From Nemertoderma westbladi (taxonomy: Eukaryota; Xenacoelomorpha; Nemertodermatida; Nemertodermatidae), in contig JAUCBJ010002151.1 in assembly GCA_032718475.1 (NCBI GenBank), positions 1 through 32,827 of the forward strand: a stretch of 32,827 bases of DNA, in the 5' to 3' direction. Positions 1 to 10,573 of the stretch are shown in pieces. Under the pieces are notes generated by a model. That model had not been told where the DNA came from, did not search any database, and was given only the letters and a program-made list of their open reading frames with translations. Positions within the stretch are counted from its first letter, which is position 1. Every line of letters starts with the position of its first letter. The position numbers and the translations under genes are program-made.

Positions 1-1097
1 TACTCTATGTAAACACACCATATATACAACAGTACAGTATATATATAAACTTAGATATTACCAGCAACAGTAAAAAATTAACCCTTATATATTTTTTTAA
101 TATATATTTCACTTTAAAGGTACTGTAAGTAAAATCAGACCACACAGAAAGGTGGCGAATGAGGATCGCACTTTCTCCAATTAATATCAATTACAGGTAA
201 CTGGTATTAATTGAAAAATCTAACTTTCCTTTAATGTCAAAGTCGGTGACTGTTAGACAGTTAATAAAGAACCTGACACCCGACTTTCTCGGTACGACGT
301 GACTGACAGGTCGAATTCCGGGGTGGATAGGGGACATTCGCACACTTATTTTAAACTATCTTACACAAAAGGGTCATAAGGGGGCAGCTTAGGGCTTTAC
401 GGTAGAGCTACAAGACACCAAGTAGGGTAAACCTATTAATGTGGTTTGAAACTCACTTTGTTTGTTTAACTGGCCTCCGCTGTGTAGCACCGTTCACAAT
501 AATAACCAACACAAACAGGCCCGACAATCAGTACGATTGAGGGTGTACTTTATATCATAATATAATGATCCCAGAAACCCAATAGGTGGGTTATCTGTAT
601 CGTGAAAGATAACACGTTAAAGGAAAGTATGGCTCCCTATGCCGTTATGTCAGGCGAATAGGCAAGGCCGAATGAAATAGAGTTTGTTGAGCTATCGGTG
701 GTTGCCGTTGGGGCCAAGGGGGGCCACCAACCATCCAGACGCACCGACCGTGACCGCGACCGGATAACTCACGCGGACGGTAAACTGCTCGGTTGAGGAA
801 AAGCACCAGGCAAGACTGGGTCGCCTCGTACAGCACAGCGAGTACTAGGTAGCCACTGACTGAATATAAATATGAAATATATCTAAATATAAATAAGTTC
901 AAATATGTTTAGTACGGTATTATCAATGTAGAGGTACAACCTGACTACATGAAAGCAACACTATTACATGAAAGCTGAGGTACCACCTGACCGCAATAAT
1001 TCCTTAACTACCGTTACAAGGCATTCAATGGTAGGGCCAGAACAGCTGATCATAACTATTAGCACCTTGTACTGTACCAATAGAAAGTAGGAAATAA
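1..1097. other. AT-rich DNA, no gene seen
   Basis: I find no convincing coding region, RNA gene or repeat array here. The short open frames on the minus strand, including one at 645-902, have no recognisable domain and no consistent composition. The stretch leads directly into the telomere-type array. Confidence 0.5.
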
Positions 1098-1209
1098 CTA
1101 ACCCTAACCCTAACCCTAACCCTAACCCTAACCCTAACCCTAACCCTAACCCTAACCCTAACCCTAACCCTAACCCTAACCCTAACCCTAACCCTAACCC
1201 TAACCCTAA
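1098..1209. repeat. Interstitial telomere repeat, (CCCTAA)n
   Basis: About 18.5 uninterrupted copies of CCCTAA (TTAGGG on the minus strand) with no variant unit. Unique sequence on both sides shows this is not a chromosome end in the window. TTAGGG is the telomere repeat of most animals outside arthropods and nematodes. The array abuts a 147-bp tandem repeat at 1211. Such blocks can come from telomerase-mediated filling of a break, from fusion, or from recombination; perfect units suggest a young origin. The array produces spurious Leu-Gly and Val-Arg open frames on the minus strand. Confidence 0.97.
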
Positions 1210-1210
1210 A

Positions 1211-1530
1211 CCATACCTGGCTTCGCCTATTGAACGCATCGGTAGTAATAAAGATCGTCAGTCTGCTTTTAGGAAAGATATTTAAATACAAAACAGGATG
1301 AGCACAACGAGGCTTATAATGAAGACGAGTATTGCGTTGATTTTATTATTATATAAACCACCTGGCTTCACATATTGAACGCATCCCTAGTTATTATTAT
1401 TATAAAGATCGTCAGCCTGCGTTTAAGAATTATATTTAAATACAAAACAGGACGAAAGCAACGAGGCTTATAATGAAGACGAGTACTGCGTTTATTATAA
1501 ACCACATGGCTTCGCATATTGAACGTGCGA
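1211..1530. repeat. 147-bp tandem repeat, 2.2 copies
   Basis: Units start at 1211, 1358 and 1502 (the last partial). Each begins with a CCA..TGGCTTC..ATTGAACG motif and carries GATCGTCAG, ATATTTAAATACAAAACAGGA and CGAGGCTTATAATGAAGACG blocks. Copies differ by substitutions and small indels, so the duplication is older than the telomere array it touches. Confidence 0.85.
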
Positions 1531-1768
1531 TTGGAAATAAGTTTGTGATACCCTTCCGCCCTGTGGGTGGTAGATGTCGCGGTTATGTATTGGTGGGTGG
1601 GAGGGGGGGGGGGCAGATTAAAAGGGCTGAACACGTACTGTCCCCCTTTCTTTGATTGATTGGTGGTATGGTTAAATTTCTCAAATACTAATTTTGTGAT
1701 ACAGTCGTTCAAATTTAATTTGTATCTCATAACTGGGCCTCGTGCTGCGCGAAGGCCCCACGAACATG
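1531..1768. other. Spacer with G11 run and a repeat-family end
   Basis: Non-coding. A run of 11 G lies at 1603-1613. Around 1741-1762 the minus strand carries CGTGGGGCCTTCGCGCAGCA, which matches 11829-11848 with one difference, so it is probably one end of a dispersed repeat family. Confidence 0.5.
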
Positions 1769-2278
1769 TTATGTTAGGTAATCCGTTAGTACTATGTTGT
1801 CTGTTTTCTCTAGTAATTTTGAGAAGTAATTAAGGATAGATACAGGTCTGTAGTTTTCAACAAACATGGTATTTTCTACTTTAAATATTGGCACGATACG
1901 TGCAATTTTCATTTGTTGGGGGATAACGCCGCTGCAAAGTGATAAGTTTATAATATACGATAGATGTTCTGCAATTAGTGCGATTGTGGGATTAACAGCG
2001 GAGGCAGCTAGTTCATCGTAGCCAGGGTTTGATCGTTTATTTAGTGATTTTGAAATTAGTATTATTTTAGCAGGTGTGGTTGTGCCAAATGTTGTCAGTT
2101 TTTCTGTCAGTCCTATTTTTGGTAAGTAGTTGAGAGGTGTCTCTGTAGTAGTATTCGGTATATTTCTATCTAGTTTTGACCCAACTGAAATGTAGTGTTC
2201 ATTGAAGGCATTTGCTAGCAAATTAATATAATAGTAATTTAATAGTAATAGTAAGCAAATGAATTTACAAAAAATCAC
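1769..2278 (-). pseudogene. Non-LTR retrotransposon reverse transcriptase fragment (Jockey/CR1-type)
   Basis: The minus-strand frame of 169 residues reads as the start of a LINE reverse transcriptase. From about residue 22 it has FNEHYISVGSKL, then a PGYDELAASAVNP segment, a QQMKIARIVPIFK segment, and NYRPVSILNYFSKLLEK near residues 142-158. This order is the linker and RT motifs 1-2 of Jockey/CR1/L2/Daphne-type elements. The frame ends before any catalytic YxDD, endonuclease sequence is missing, and the hydrophobic first ~20 residues are probably not element sequence. It is a dead fragment, unrelated in orientation to the LINE 3' end at 3046-3773. The RT assignment is firm; the clade is an inference. 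Confidence 0.8.
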
Positions 2279-3045
2279 AGTAAATTGAAGTTAAAGTATT
2301 ATTTATCGGGCGCCATATTGGATAACGCGACAGCGATATCCATAAATGAAAACATTTATTGATGTAAAATCAACAAAGTACAATATGTGACAGGATCCGA
2401 GAATCCCGACCGGTTGTTTTATTTACGCGTCCCCGCCGTGTGAAAGAGTTTGTTGTTAGATTGAAAGAGTTCTGATATTATTGACTGATATGTATGAAAT
2501 ATATATGGAATATAGTAGAGTAAGGCACAAAGCACAGTTGAAGGATAACAGTCTAAGACTACCGGTAATATAATTGGTGATGGTGGCGGTGACGGTAATA
2601 AAAGTTACCGTTCTGCCCTAACTGAACTGACTAAGCTAAGTGAATAAATGAGAAACATCAATAGGTAATATACTGCACTAGGTTGGCCGTATTACTCAGC
2701 GGATGCCTGCCCCCCATTGGCTAATAACCTAATTCTCGCCTCCCATCTCTCTGGGGGTGTTTTCCCCCACTACTGTCACTCTCTCTCTCCCGGAGGTGTA
2801 ACCTCTGACCCCCATTGTGTGTGGCCCTTTGGGGTTTGTCGTCCCCGTTTATTGAGGGTGATACGAGGTTGATTGGCAATCAACCTCGTACTCCCCAATA
2901 TTGCTTAAAGGCACTGTTTTCCCAACTTTATGGGGTGGTTAGCGGAATTGAATTCGCTAACACAATATATTGATGTAATAATGGGTAAAGATTTGTTACT
3001 CAGATTTGATCCAGCGGGCTGGGTTTACTCGTGGTCCCTCCCTAC
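2279..3045. other. Non-coding, pyrimidine-rich middle
   Basis: No gene seen. 2700-2860 is unusually C/T rich, with CTCTCTCTC and several CCCCC runs, unlike the AT-rich flanks. A perfect hairpin lies at 2862-2890. Confidence 0.45.
2862..2890. repeat. Perfect 13-bp inverted repeat (hairpin)
   Basis: TACGAGGTTGATT, a 3-base GGC spacer, then its exact complement AATCAACCTCGTA. There is no U-run and no adjacent gene, so no function is assigned. Confidence 0.8.
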
Positions 3046-3773
3046 AATACGGAACATTATGGTAGGCGATCGTTCTCCATTGCTGCTCCAACTGTATGGA
3101 ACGCATTGCCTCCGGCCATACGCGAATCATCGAATGTGGGCATTTTTAAGAAACGTCTAAAAACTCACCTGTACAATCTGGAATACCACGTGAACTAGTG
3201 TCCTATATTACGCTGTGCCTATGAAGTTAAATCTAAACTAAACATTATTTATTTGTTTTTATGGACGACTGACATTTTTTAATTAATTACTTTCAATTTT
3301 AAATCTAATTTTAACTTAAGTACTGGATGTATACACGATTGTTTTTAACATCAATATATTTTAAATCTTAAAAAGTCCACCATAACAGTAGTTTTTACGG
3401 TTTTTTTAATTTTAATTTTAATTCATTATCACTGCCATTATATTCTATTCTGCCATTAATTACTTTTTAACTTAACCCGCACTGGAATGCTTGCGATGAT
3501 CGTTTTTTATTGTTTGTTCTTTACTATATGCTACTATATTTACGATGATCGTTTTTATTGTTTGTTTTTACTATATTTTATGATGTTTTTATTGTTGGTT
3601 TTTAACTACTACATTAATTTAGTTGATTTTTATTTCATAACTATTGCTATTGCAGTCACGAACTAATAATTACTGTGTACTATGTGTTGTCAGCGCCTTA
3701 GAGTACGTATATGATGTAAATTTGGCGCTATATAAATAAATATATATTATTATTATTATTATTATTATTACTC
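3046..3773 (+). mobile_element. 5'-truncated LINE 3' end (Jockey/CR1/L2-type)
   Basis: From 3046 one plus-strand frame reads YGRRSFSIAAPTVWNALPPA followed by IRESSNVGIFKKRLKTHLYN and a TAG stop at 3196-3198. This matches the widespread LINE C-terminal signature G-D-R-S-F-x-x-A-A-P-x-x-W-N-x-L-P followed by F-K-K-x-L-K-T-H-L. About 550 bp of AT-rich 3' UTR follows. It ends in GGCGCTATATAAATAAATAT and a (TTA)n tail at 3749-3771, the usual microsatellite-tailed terminus of such elements. RT and endonuclease are absent. The aspartate of the GDR motif is replaced by arginine, consistent with decay or family variation. Confidence 0.8.
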
Positions 3774-3873
3774 ACAATAAGTACAACAGATATAGGAGTA
3801 CGGAATGTATAATGTGTAAATCAGCTGTAAGTACATAGTGTGGATTAGTGAACTGTACTAACCAAACACATTA

Positions 3874-3976
3874 ATTGGCAATATAAGTTCTAAAGATATA
3901 ATTGGCAATATAAGTTCTAAAGATATAATTGGCAATATAAGTTCTAAAGATATAATTGGCAATATAAGTTCTAATA
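3874..3976. repeat. 27-bp tandem repeat, ~3.8 copies
   Basis: Identical units starting at 3874, 3901, 3928 and 3955, beginning ATTGGCAATATAAGTTCTAA; the last unit diverges after TTCTAA. No mismatches between full copies, so the expansion is recent. Confidence 0.95.
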
Positions 3977-4080
3977 TCATATTATTCTCTACAGCTACTG
4001 TTTTAGGGATGTCTAGCTAGTATTTTCGGAACTTGCTCCGTACACCTTCTTCCATAGTGACTTGACCTACTTACCTTACT

Positions 4081-4456
4081 AGCTGCCCATGAAAGGATTC
4101 CAAATATGTCAAATTATTTAAATTTGGTTGGGAAATAGCTGAGATATGGGCATTCGAATGTTGCATGTATTTGCTTCCCCTGCAGGCCATTTATTCTATT
4201 TAATTAATGTGCCATATTCTAGAACATTTTGTTTATTCCATACGTAGCAGGGCAACAATGCGATACCTCTTAATTATACTATTCCGTAGCTATTCATAAA
4301 TAAACAAAATGTTCTAGAATATGGTATTTTTATTTAATAGAATAAAATAGCCTCATGCAGATGCAAAACCATGCACCATTTGAACGCTCATATCTCAGCT
4401 ATTTCCCAACCAAATTCAGATTATGTTACATATTTGGAATCCTTACATGGCCAGCT
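4081..4456. mobile_element. Foldback element / long inverted repeat
   Basis: Left arm 4081-4237 and right arm 4299-4456 are reverse complements with scattered mismatches, separated by a 61-bp spacer. Arms include CCAAATATG/CATATTTGG, TTTGGTTGGGAAATAGCTGA and its complement, and TATTCTAGAACATTTTGTTT and its complement at the spacer edge. This is the form of a foldback or MITE-type DNA element. No transposase is encoded and I could not define a convincing target-site duplication. The plus-strand open frame at 4355-4555 lies in one arm and is not treated as a gene. Confidence 0.8.
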
Positions 4457-4937
4457 TTCCATCAGTACCAACAAATCAGTATAATGTTGAAGAATAACTG
4501 GACTGTAACTGGTGAAATATCACCGGAGACACCTTTTTTAAACGCTTGTAGCTAAAGAATGAAAGCGAAAATAAAAATTCTGGCTCACCCAGCAAGGAGG
4601 AGGGAGGTGAAACTGATGAAACTGTGAAACTCTCATTAAGATTTGTAGAAAAATTTGGGGGGGGGGGGCAGGTATCTGAATAACGACACTATATTCCAGG
4701 ACATGATGTATATTAATTTTTTTATATTCAGTTCGTATGTCACAGAGTTGAGCTGTTAATGCAACTGTAACTCCATATTATGACATCATTTATTACTGTT
4801 GCATTAACAGTTCAATTAACGAATAAAAATTGGCTTAATTTTTAAACTTTCCGCATTATTTTTAGTTTATCTAAATCAAAATTCCAACATTCTACTTGAA
4901 CCACGTACTCTTGAATTGAGTTTTAACCATATAGCCA
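4457..4937. other. Non-coding with G12 run and a hairpin
   Basis: A G12 run lies at 4657-4668. An inverted repeat with 22-bp arms (4749-4770 and 4793-4814, two mismatches, around GTTAATGCAAC) forms a possible hairpin. No gene recognised. Confidence 0.5.
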
Positions 4938-4941
4938 TTAA

Positions 4942-6356
4942 CCCTATTACCACTGGGGTGTTTTGACCATTATCAGCACTGGGGGGGGGGGGGGCCGATT
5001 CCTCCCACCCACTATATTTTTGTAGTCGTCCAATGAAATCCTACAAAATTTGGGAGACGCTGAATCGAATGTGATTATATTCCACTTCCAAAAGTTGAAG
5101 TGGATGCTATTTTTCGTGCACATAAGAAGTGGGCGTGGCACTTCAAATTTTGAAAAATTAGATATTCAGAAAATACCCCTAATTTTTTTATTTCAACGCA
5201 TCTTTATGGGTTTTCTGGGCCGCTGAATCGATTGAAAGTAATATAGAAGCCTGAAGACTGAGTGGTTAGCCATTTTTGGTGCACCAAAATTAGGGCGTGG
5301 CACTTCAAATTTTGAAAAATACGAGATTCGGAAAATAAACCGAAATTTAAATTTTAACGAATTTATATAGGTTTTCCAGACCGCTGAATCGATTGAAAGT
5401 AATATAGAAAAGCCTGAAGATTTAGAAGTTAGCCATTTTTTGAAATCAAAACTTTAGTGTTTTTTCCGAATAAAGTAATTTTGAAAATTTGAAGTGCCAC
5501 GCCCTAATTTTGGTGCACCGAAAATGGCGAACCACTAAGTCTTCAGGGTTCTATATTACTTTCAATCGATTCAGCGCACCAGAAAACCTATAAAATTAAT
5601 TTAAATCAAAACTTTAGTGAATTTTTCGAATCTCGTATTTTTCAAAATTTGAAGTGCCACGCCCTAATTTTGGTGCACCAAAAATGGCGAACCACTAAGT
5701 CTTTAGGCTTCTATATTACTTTCAATCGATTCAGCGCTCCAGAAAACCTATAAAAATGCTTTGCAAATCAAAACTTCAGTGTATTTTCCGAATCTCGTAT
5801 TTTTCAAAATTTGAAGTGCCACACCCTAATTTTAGTGCACCAAAAATGGCGAACCACTAAGTCTTCAGGCTTCTATACTACTTTTAATCGATTCAGCGCT
5901 CCAGAAAACCAATAAAAATGCTTCGAAATCAGAACTTTAGTAAATTTTCCGAATAAAGTAATTTTGAAATTTTAAAGTGCCACGCCCTAAATTTGGTGCT
6001 CCAAAAATGACGTACCACTACACTTACATACTTGTATAGAGCATTAGAGTGATCCAAACCAATGAAAATAAATAAAAATAGCCCAAACACAAATAATTAC
6101 TAAATCACGAATGACTTTGTAAAATTCGAAAATTTCAAAAAATTTGGTGCTGGAGACCAAATTTTGAGGTGGCACCCACATCGAAAAGTAGAAATCCAAT
6201 TGCAACGGCGTTTTTTGCAAAAGATGCGGCATTAAATTTGACTAATTCTCACAAAAAATTGGGCCGGTACGTAATGTGGGTGCATAGTTACAGCAACTAA
6301 AAACTAGGAAGGGGCCGATTCGCCCCCCCCCCCCCCCCCCCCCAGTGGTAATAGGG
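4942..6356. mobile_element. Non-autonomous piggyBac-like DNA transposon
   Basis: The 1,415-bp element begins CCCTATTACCACTGGGG (4942-4958) and ends with the exact reverse complement (6340-6356). Both ends are flanked by TTAA (4938-4941 and 6357-6360). TTAA target duplication with CCC..GGG termini is the hallmark of piggyBac. No transposase frame is present. Inside the ends sit G14 (4981-4994) and C21 (6323-6343) runs next to GGCCGATTC. The interior is made of ~115-150-bp units (GAAGTGCCACGCCCTAATTT ... TTCAATCGATTCAGCGCTCC) present about twice on the minus strand (5110-5440) and then 3-4 times on the plus strand (5480-6010), giving a large imperfect palindrome. Confidence 0.85.
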
Positions 6357-6466
6357 TTAAAGTATGTAACTATGGGAACAATAATATATATATTATTGTG
6401 CGTTATTCTAGAATCTCTTAAACCAAAGTGAACGCTAAGCTGAATAATACTAATCGATTAAAAACC

Positions 6467-9400
6467 TATATAAACCAAACGTCGACTGTTCCGTTATCTA
6501 TTACATGTTTTATATAAACCAAACGTCGACTGTTCTGTTATCTATTACATGTTTTATATAAACCAAACGTCGACTGTTCCGTTATCTATTACATGTTTTA
6601 TATAAACCAAACGTAGACTGTTCCGTTATCTATTACATGTTTTATATAAACCAAACGTCGACTGTTCCGTTATCTATTACATGTTTTATATAAACCAAAC
6701 GTCGACTGTTCTGTTATCTATTACATGTTTTATATAAACCAAACGTCGACTGTTCCGTTATCTATTACATGTTTTATATAAACCAAACGTCGACTGTTCC
6801 GTTATCTATTACATGTTTTATATAAACCAAACGTCGACTGTTCCGTTATCTATTACATGTTTTATATAAACCAAACGTCGACTGTTCTGTTATCTATTAC
6901 ATGTTTTATATAAACCAAACGTCGACTGTTCCGTTATCTATTACATGTTTTATATAAACCAAACGTCGACTGTTCCGTTATCTATTACATGTTTTATATA
7001 AACCAAACGTCGACTGTTCTGTTATCTATTACATGTTTTATATAAACCAAACGTCGACCGTTCCGTTATCTATTACATGTTTTATATAAACCAAACGTCG
7101 ACTGTTCCGTTATCTATTACATGTTTTATATAAACCAAACGTCGACTGTTCCGTTATCTATTACATGTTTTATATAAACCAAACGTTGACTGTTCCGTTA
7201 TCTATTACATGTTTTATATAAACCAAACGTCGACTGTTCTGTTATCTATTACATGTTTTATATAAACCAAACGTCGACTGTTCCGTTATCTATTACATGT
7301 TTTATATAAACCAAACGTCGACTGTTCCGTTATCTATTACATGTTTTATATAAACCAAACGTCGACTGTTCTGTTATCTATTACATGTTTTATATAAACC
7401 AAACGTCGACTGTTCCGTTATCTATTACATGTTTTATATAAACCAAACGTCGACTGTTCCGTTATCTATTACATGTTTTATATAAACCAAACGTCGACTG
7501 TTCTGTTATCTATTACATGTTTTATATAAACCAAACGTCGACCGTTCCGTTATCTATTACATGTTTTATATAAACCAAACGTCGACTGTTCCGTTATCTA
7601 TTACATGTTTTATATAAACCAAACGTCGACCGTTCCGTTATCTATTACATGTTTTATATAAACCAAACGTCGACTGTTCCGTTATCTATTACATGTTTTA
7701 TATAAACCAAACGTCGACTGTTCCGTTATCTATTACATGTTTTATATAAACCAAACGTCGACTGTTCTGTTATCTATTACATGTTTTATATAAACCAAAC
7801 GTCGACTGTTCTGTTATCTATTACATGTTTTATATAAACCAAACGTCGACTGTTCCGTTATCTATTACATGTTTTATATAAACCAAACGTCGACTGTTCC
7901 GTTATCTATTACATGTTTTATATAAACCAAACGTCGACTGTTCTGTTATCTATTACATATTTTATAAAAACGAAACGTCGACTGTTCCGTTATCTATTAA
8001 ATGTTTTATATAAACCAAACGTCGACTGTTCCGTTATCTATTACATGTTTTATATAAACCAAACGTCGACTGTTCCGTTATCTATTACATGTTTTATATA
8101 AACCAAACTTCGACTGTTCCGTTATCTATTACATGTTTTATATAAACCAAACGTCGACTGTTCCGTTATCTATTACATGTTTTATATAAACCAAACGTAG
8201 ACTGTTCCGTTATCTATTACATATTTTATAAAAACGAAACGTCGACTGTTCCGTTATCTATTAAATGTTTTATATAAACCAAACGTCGACTGTTCCGTTA
8301 TCTATTACATGTTTTATATAAACCAAACGTCGACTGTTCCGTTATCTATTACATGTTTTATATAAACCAAACGTCGACTGTTCCGTTATCTATTACATGT
8401 TTTATATAAACCAAACGTCGACTGTTCCGTTATCTATTACATGTTTTATATAAACCAAACGTCGACTGTTCCGTTATCTATTACATGTTTTATATAAACC
8501 AAACGTCGACTGTTCCGTTATCTATTACATGTTTTATATAAACCAAACGTAGACTGTTCCGTTATCTATTACATGTTTTATATAAACCAAACGTCGACTG
8601 TTCCGTTATCTATTACATGTTTTATATAAACCAAACGTAGACTGTTCCGTTATCTATTACATGTTTTATATAAACCAAACGTCGACTGTTCCGTTATCTA
8701 TTACATGTTTTATATAAACCAAACGTCGACTGTTCCGTTATCTATTACATGTTTTATATAAACCAAACGTCGACTGTTCTGTTATCTATTACATGTTTTA
8801 TATAAACCAAACGTCGACTGTTCCGTTATCTATTACATGTTTTATATAAACCAAACGTAGACTGTTCCGTTATCTATTACATGTTTTATATAAACCAAAC
8901 GTCGACTGTTTCGTTATCTATTACATGTTTTATATAAACCAAACGTCGACTGTTCCGTTATCTATTACATGTTTTATATAAACCAAACGTCGACTGTTCC
9001 GTTATCTATTACATGTTTTATATAAACCAAACGTCGACTGTTCCGTTATCTATTACATGTTTTATATAAACCAAACGTCGACCGTTCCGTTATCTATTAC
9101 ATGTTTTATATAAACCAAACGTCGACTGTTCCGTTATCTATTAAATGTTTTATATAAACCAAACGTCAACTGTTCCGTTATCTATTACATGTTTTATATA
9201 AACCAAACGTCGACTGTTCCGTTATCTATTACATGTTTTATATAAACCAAACGTCGACTGTTCCGTTATCTATTACATGTTTTATATAAACCAAACGTCG
9301 ACTGTTCTGTTATCTATTACATGTTTTATATAAACCAAACGTCGACTGTTCCGTTATCTATTACATGTTTTATATAAACCAAACGTCGACTGTTCCGTTA

Positions 9401-10070
9401 TCTATTACATGTTTTATATAAACCAAACGTCGACTGTTCCGTTATCTATTACATGTTTTATATAAACCAAACGTCGACTGTTCTGTTATCTATTACATGT
9501 TTTATATAAACCAAACGTCGACTGTTCCGTTATCTATTACATGTTTTATATAAACCAAACGTAGACTGTTCCGTTATCTATTACATGTTTTATATAAACC
9601 AAACGTCGACTGTTCCGTTTTCTATTTCATGTTTTATATAAACCAAACGTCGACTGTTCCGTTATCTATTACATGTTTTATATAAACCAAACGTCGACTG
9701 TTCCGTTATCTATTACATGTTTTATATAAACCAAACGTAGACTGTTCCGTTATCTATTACATGTTTTATATAAACCAAACGTCGACTGTTCTGTTATCTA
9801 TTACATGTTTTATATAAACCAAACGTCGACTGTTCCGTTATCTATTACATGTTTTATATAAACCAAACGTAGACTGTTCCGTTATCTATTACATGTTTTT
9901 TATAAACGAAACGTCCACCGTTCTGTTATCTATTACATGTTTTATATAAACCAAACGTCGACTGTTCCGTTATCTATTACATGTTTTATATAAACCAAAC
10001 GTCGACTGTTCCGTTATCTATTTCATGTTTTATATAAACGAAACGTCGACCGTTCTGTTATCTATTCAAT
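6467..10070. repeat. 44-bp minisatellite, ~82 units
   Basis: The GTCGAC core recurs from 6481 to 10045, exactly 81 periods of 44 bp, so there is no net indel. Most units share TATATAAACCAAACGTCGAC followed by TGTTCCGTTATCTATTACAT. Recurrent variants are TTCTG for TTCCG, GTAGAC for GTCGAC, and GACCG for GACTG. A compound variant at 7951 recurs at 8215 (264 bp, six units). A T-C-C-T pattern with a GACCG unit at 7053 recurs at 7537 (484 bp, eleven units), evidence of segmental unequal exchange. 44 is not a multiple of 3, so it is unlikely to encode protein. It is probably intronic, since its last unit grades into the splice acceptor at 10079. A 62-residue open frame inside is a by-product. Confidence 0.97.
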
Positions 10071-10079
10071 GTTTTTCAG
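10065..10079 (+). promoter_or_regulatory. 3' splice site built from the last minisatellite unit
   Basis: The final repeat unit reads TCTATTCAATGTTTTTCAG where ordinary units read TCTATTACATGTTTTATA. A few changes create a T-run and the terminal CAG used as acceptor for the hydrolase exon. The reading frame and family match start directly downstream, which supports the site. Confidence 0.7.
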
Positions 10080-10527
10080 CCTTGTGAATTTTCCAAAATG
10101 GACCAGCAACTGATGGGTTCCTTTACAGAACTGAGGTTGTTAGGTTTTGGTGATTATCGAGTTGTTTGGGTTCAGGCGTCGTTCATACCTCTACCAGATG
10201 GAAGCCAACTGGCAGCCACAATGTGGTATCCGTTCTCCCCGGCGGAAGCCTTGGGCAAGATGCTTTATGAAGGATCGTATCTGGTCAATGATAGGGAGAC
10301 AAGGTTCCCGACTATTCTAGAATACCTGCCTTATAGAAGAGATTGGTCTGCTGCGGAGGATCACCTTAGACACCCGTGGTTGTGTTCCCATGGATACGTG
10401 TGTATTCGAGTGGATATGAGAGGTTGTGGGGACTCTACTGGAACTAAGTCGGACGAGTACACCTGGCAAGAGATTAAGGACTGTATGGACGTATTGGAAT
10501 GGATAGAGTGTCAACCGTGGTCTACAG
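10080..10527 (+). CDS. Exon of an X-Pro dipeptidyl-peptidase/CocE-type hydrolase
   Basis: The exon is preceded by TTTTTCAG (ends 10079) and ends CTACAG|GTATGTG, with the donor GT at 10528. The ATG at 10098 is a plausible start, but the frame is open back to the acceptor, so coding could begin upstream. The ~143 residues carry family signatures: IPLPDGSQLAATMWYP (substrate-domain start), FPTILEYLPYRRDW, SHGYVCIRVDMRGCGDSTG and YTWQEIKDCMDVLEWIECQP. In the CocE/NonD-S15 alpha/beta-hydrolase family the tyrosine of EYxPYR helps form the oxyanion hole. The nucleophile serine motif (GxSxGG) normally follows just after QPWSTG, so it would be in the next exon. I could not find that exon in the remaining window. 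This is either the first coding exon of a gene with a very long intron or a stranded fragment. The exon ends in phase 1. Confidence 0.85.
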
Positions 10528-10573
10528 GTATGTGAGGACAACGACGGAATTACTATGTTATGGGTACCCACTT

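Noticed and set aside
964-1291. Two minus-strand open frames with long Leu-Gly and Val-Arg runs
   Set aside because: They are simple translations of the telomere repeat array.
2930-3160. 76-residue plus-strand frame as a gene
   Set aside because: The true signal is in another frame, the LINE C-terminal motif at 3046-3198.
7913-8101. 62-residue repetitive frame in the minisatellite
   Set aside because: The 44-bp period cycles all frames; it only stays open where variants remove stops.
6467-10070. Regular repeats that could suggest a CRISPR array
   Set aside because: Units are contiguous with no variable spacers, the setting is eukaryotic, and there are no cas genes.
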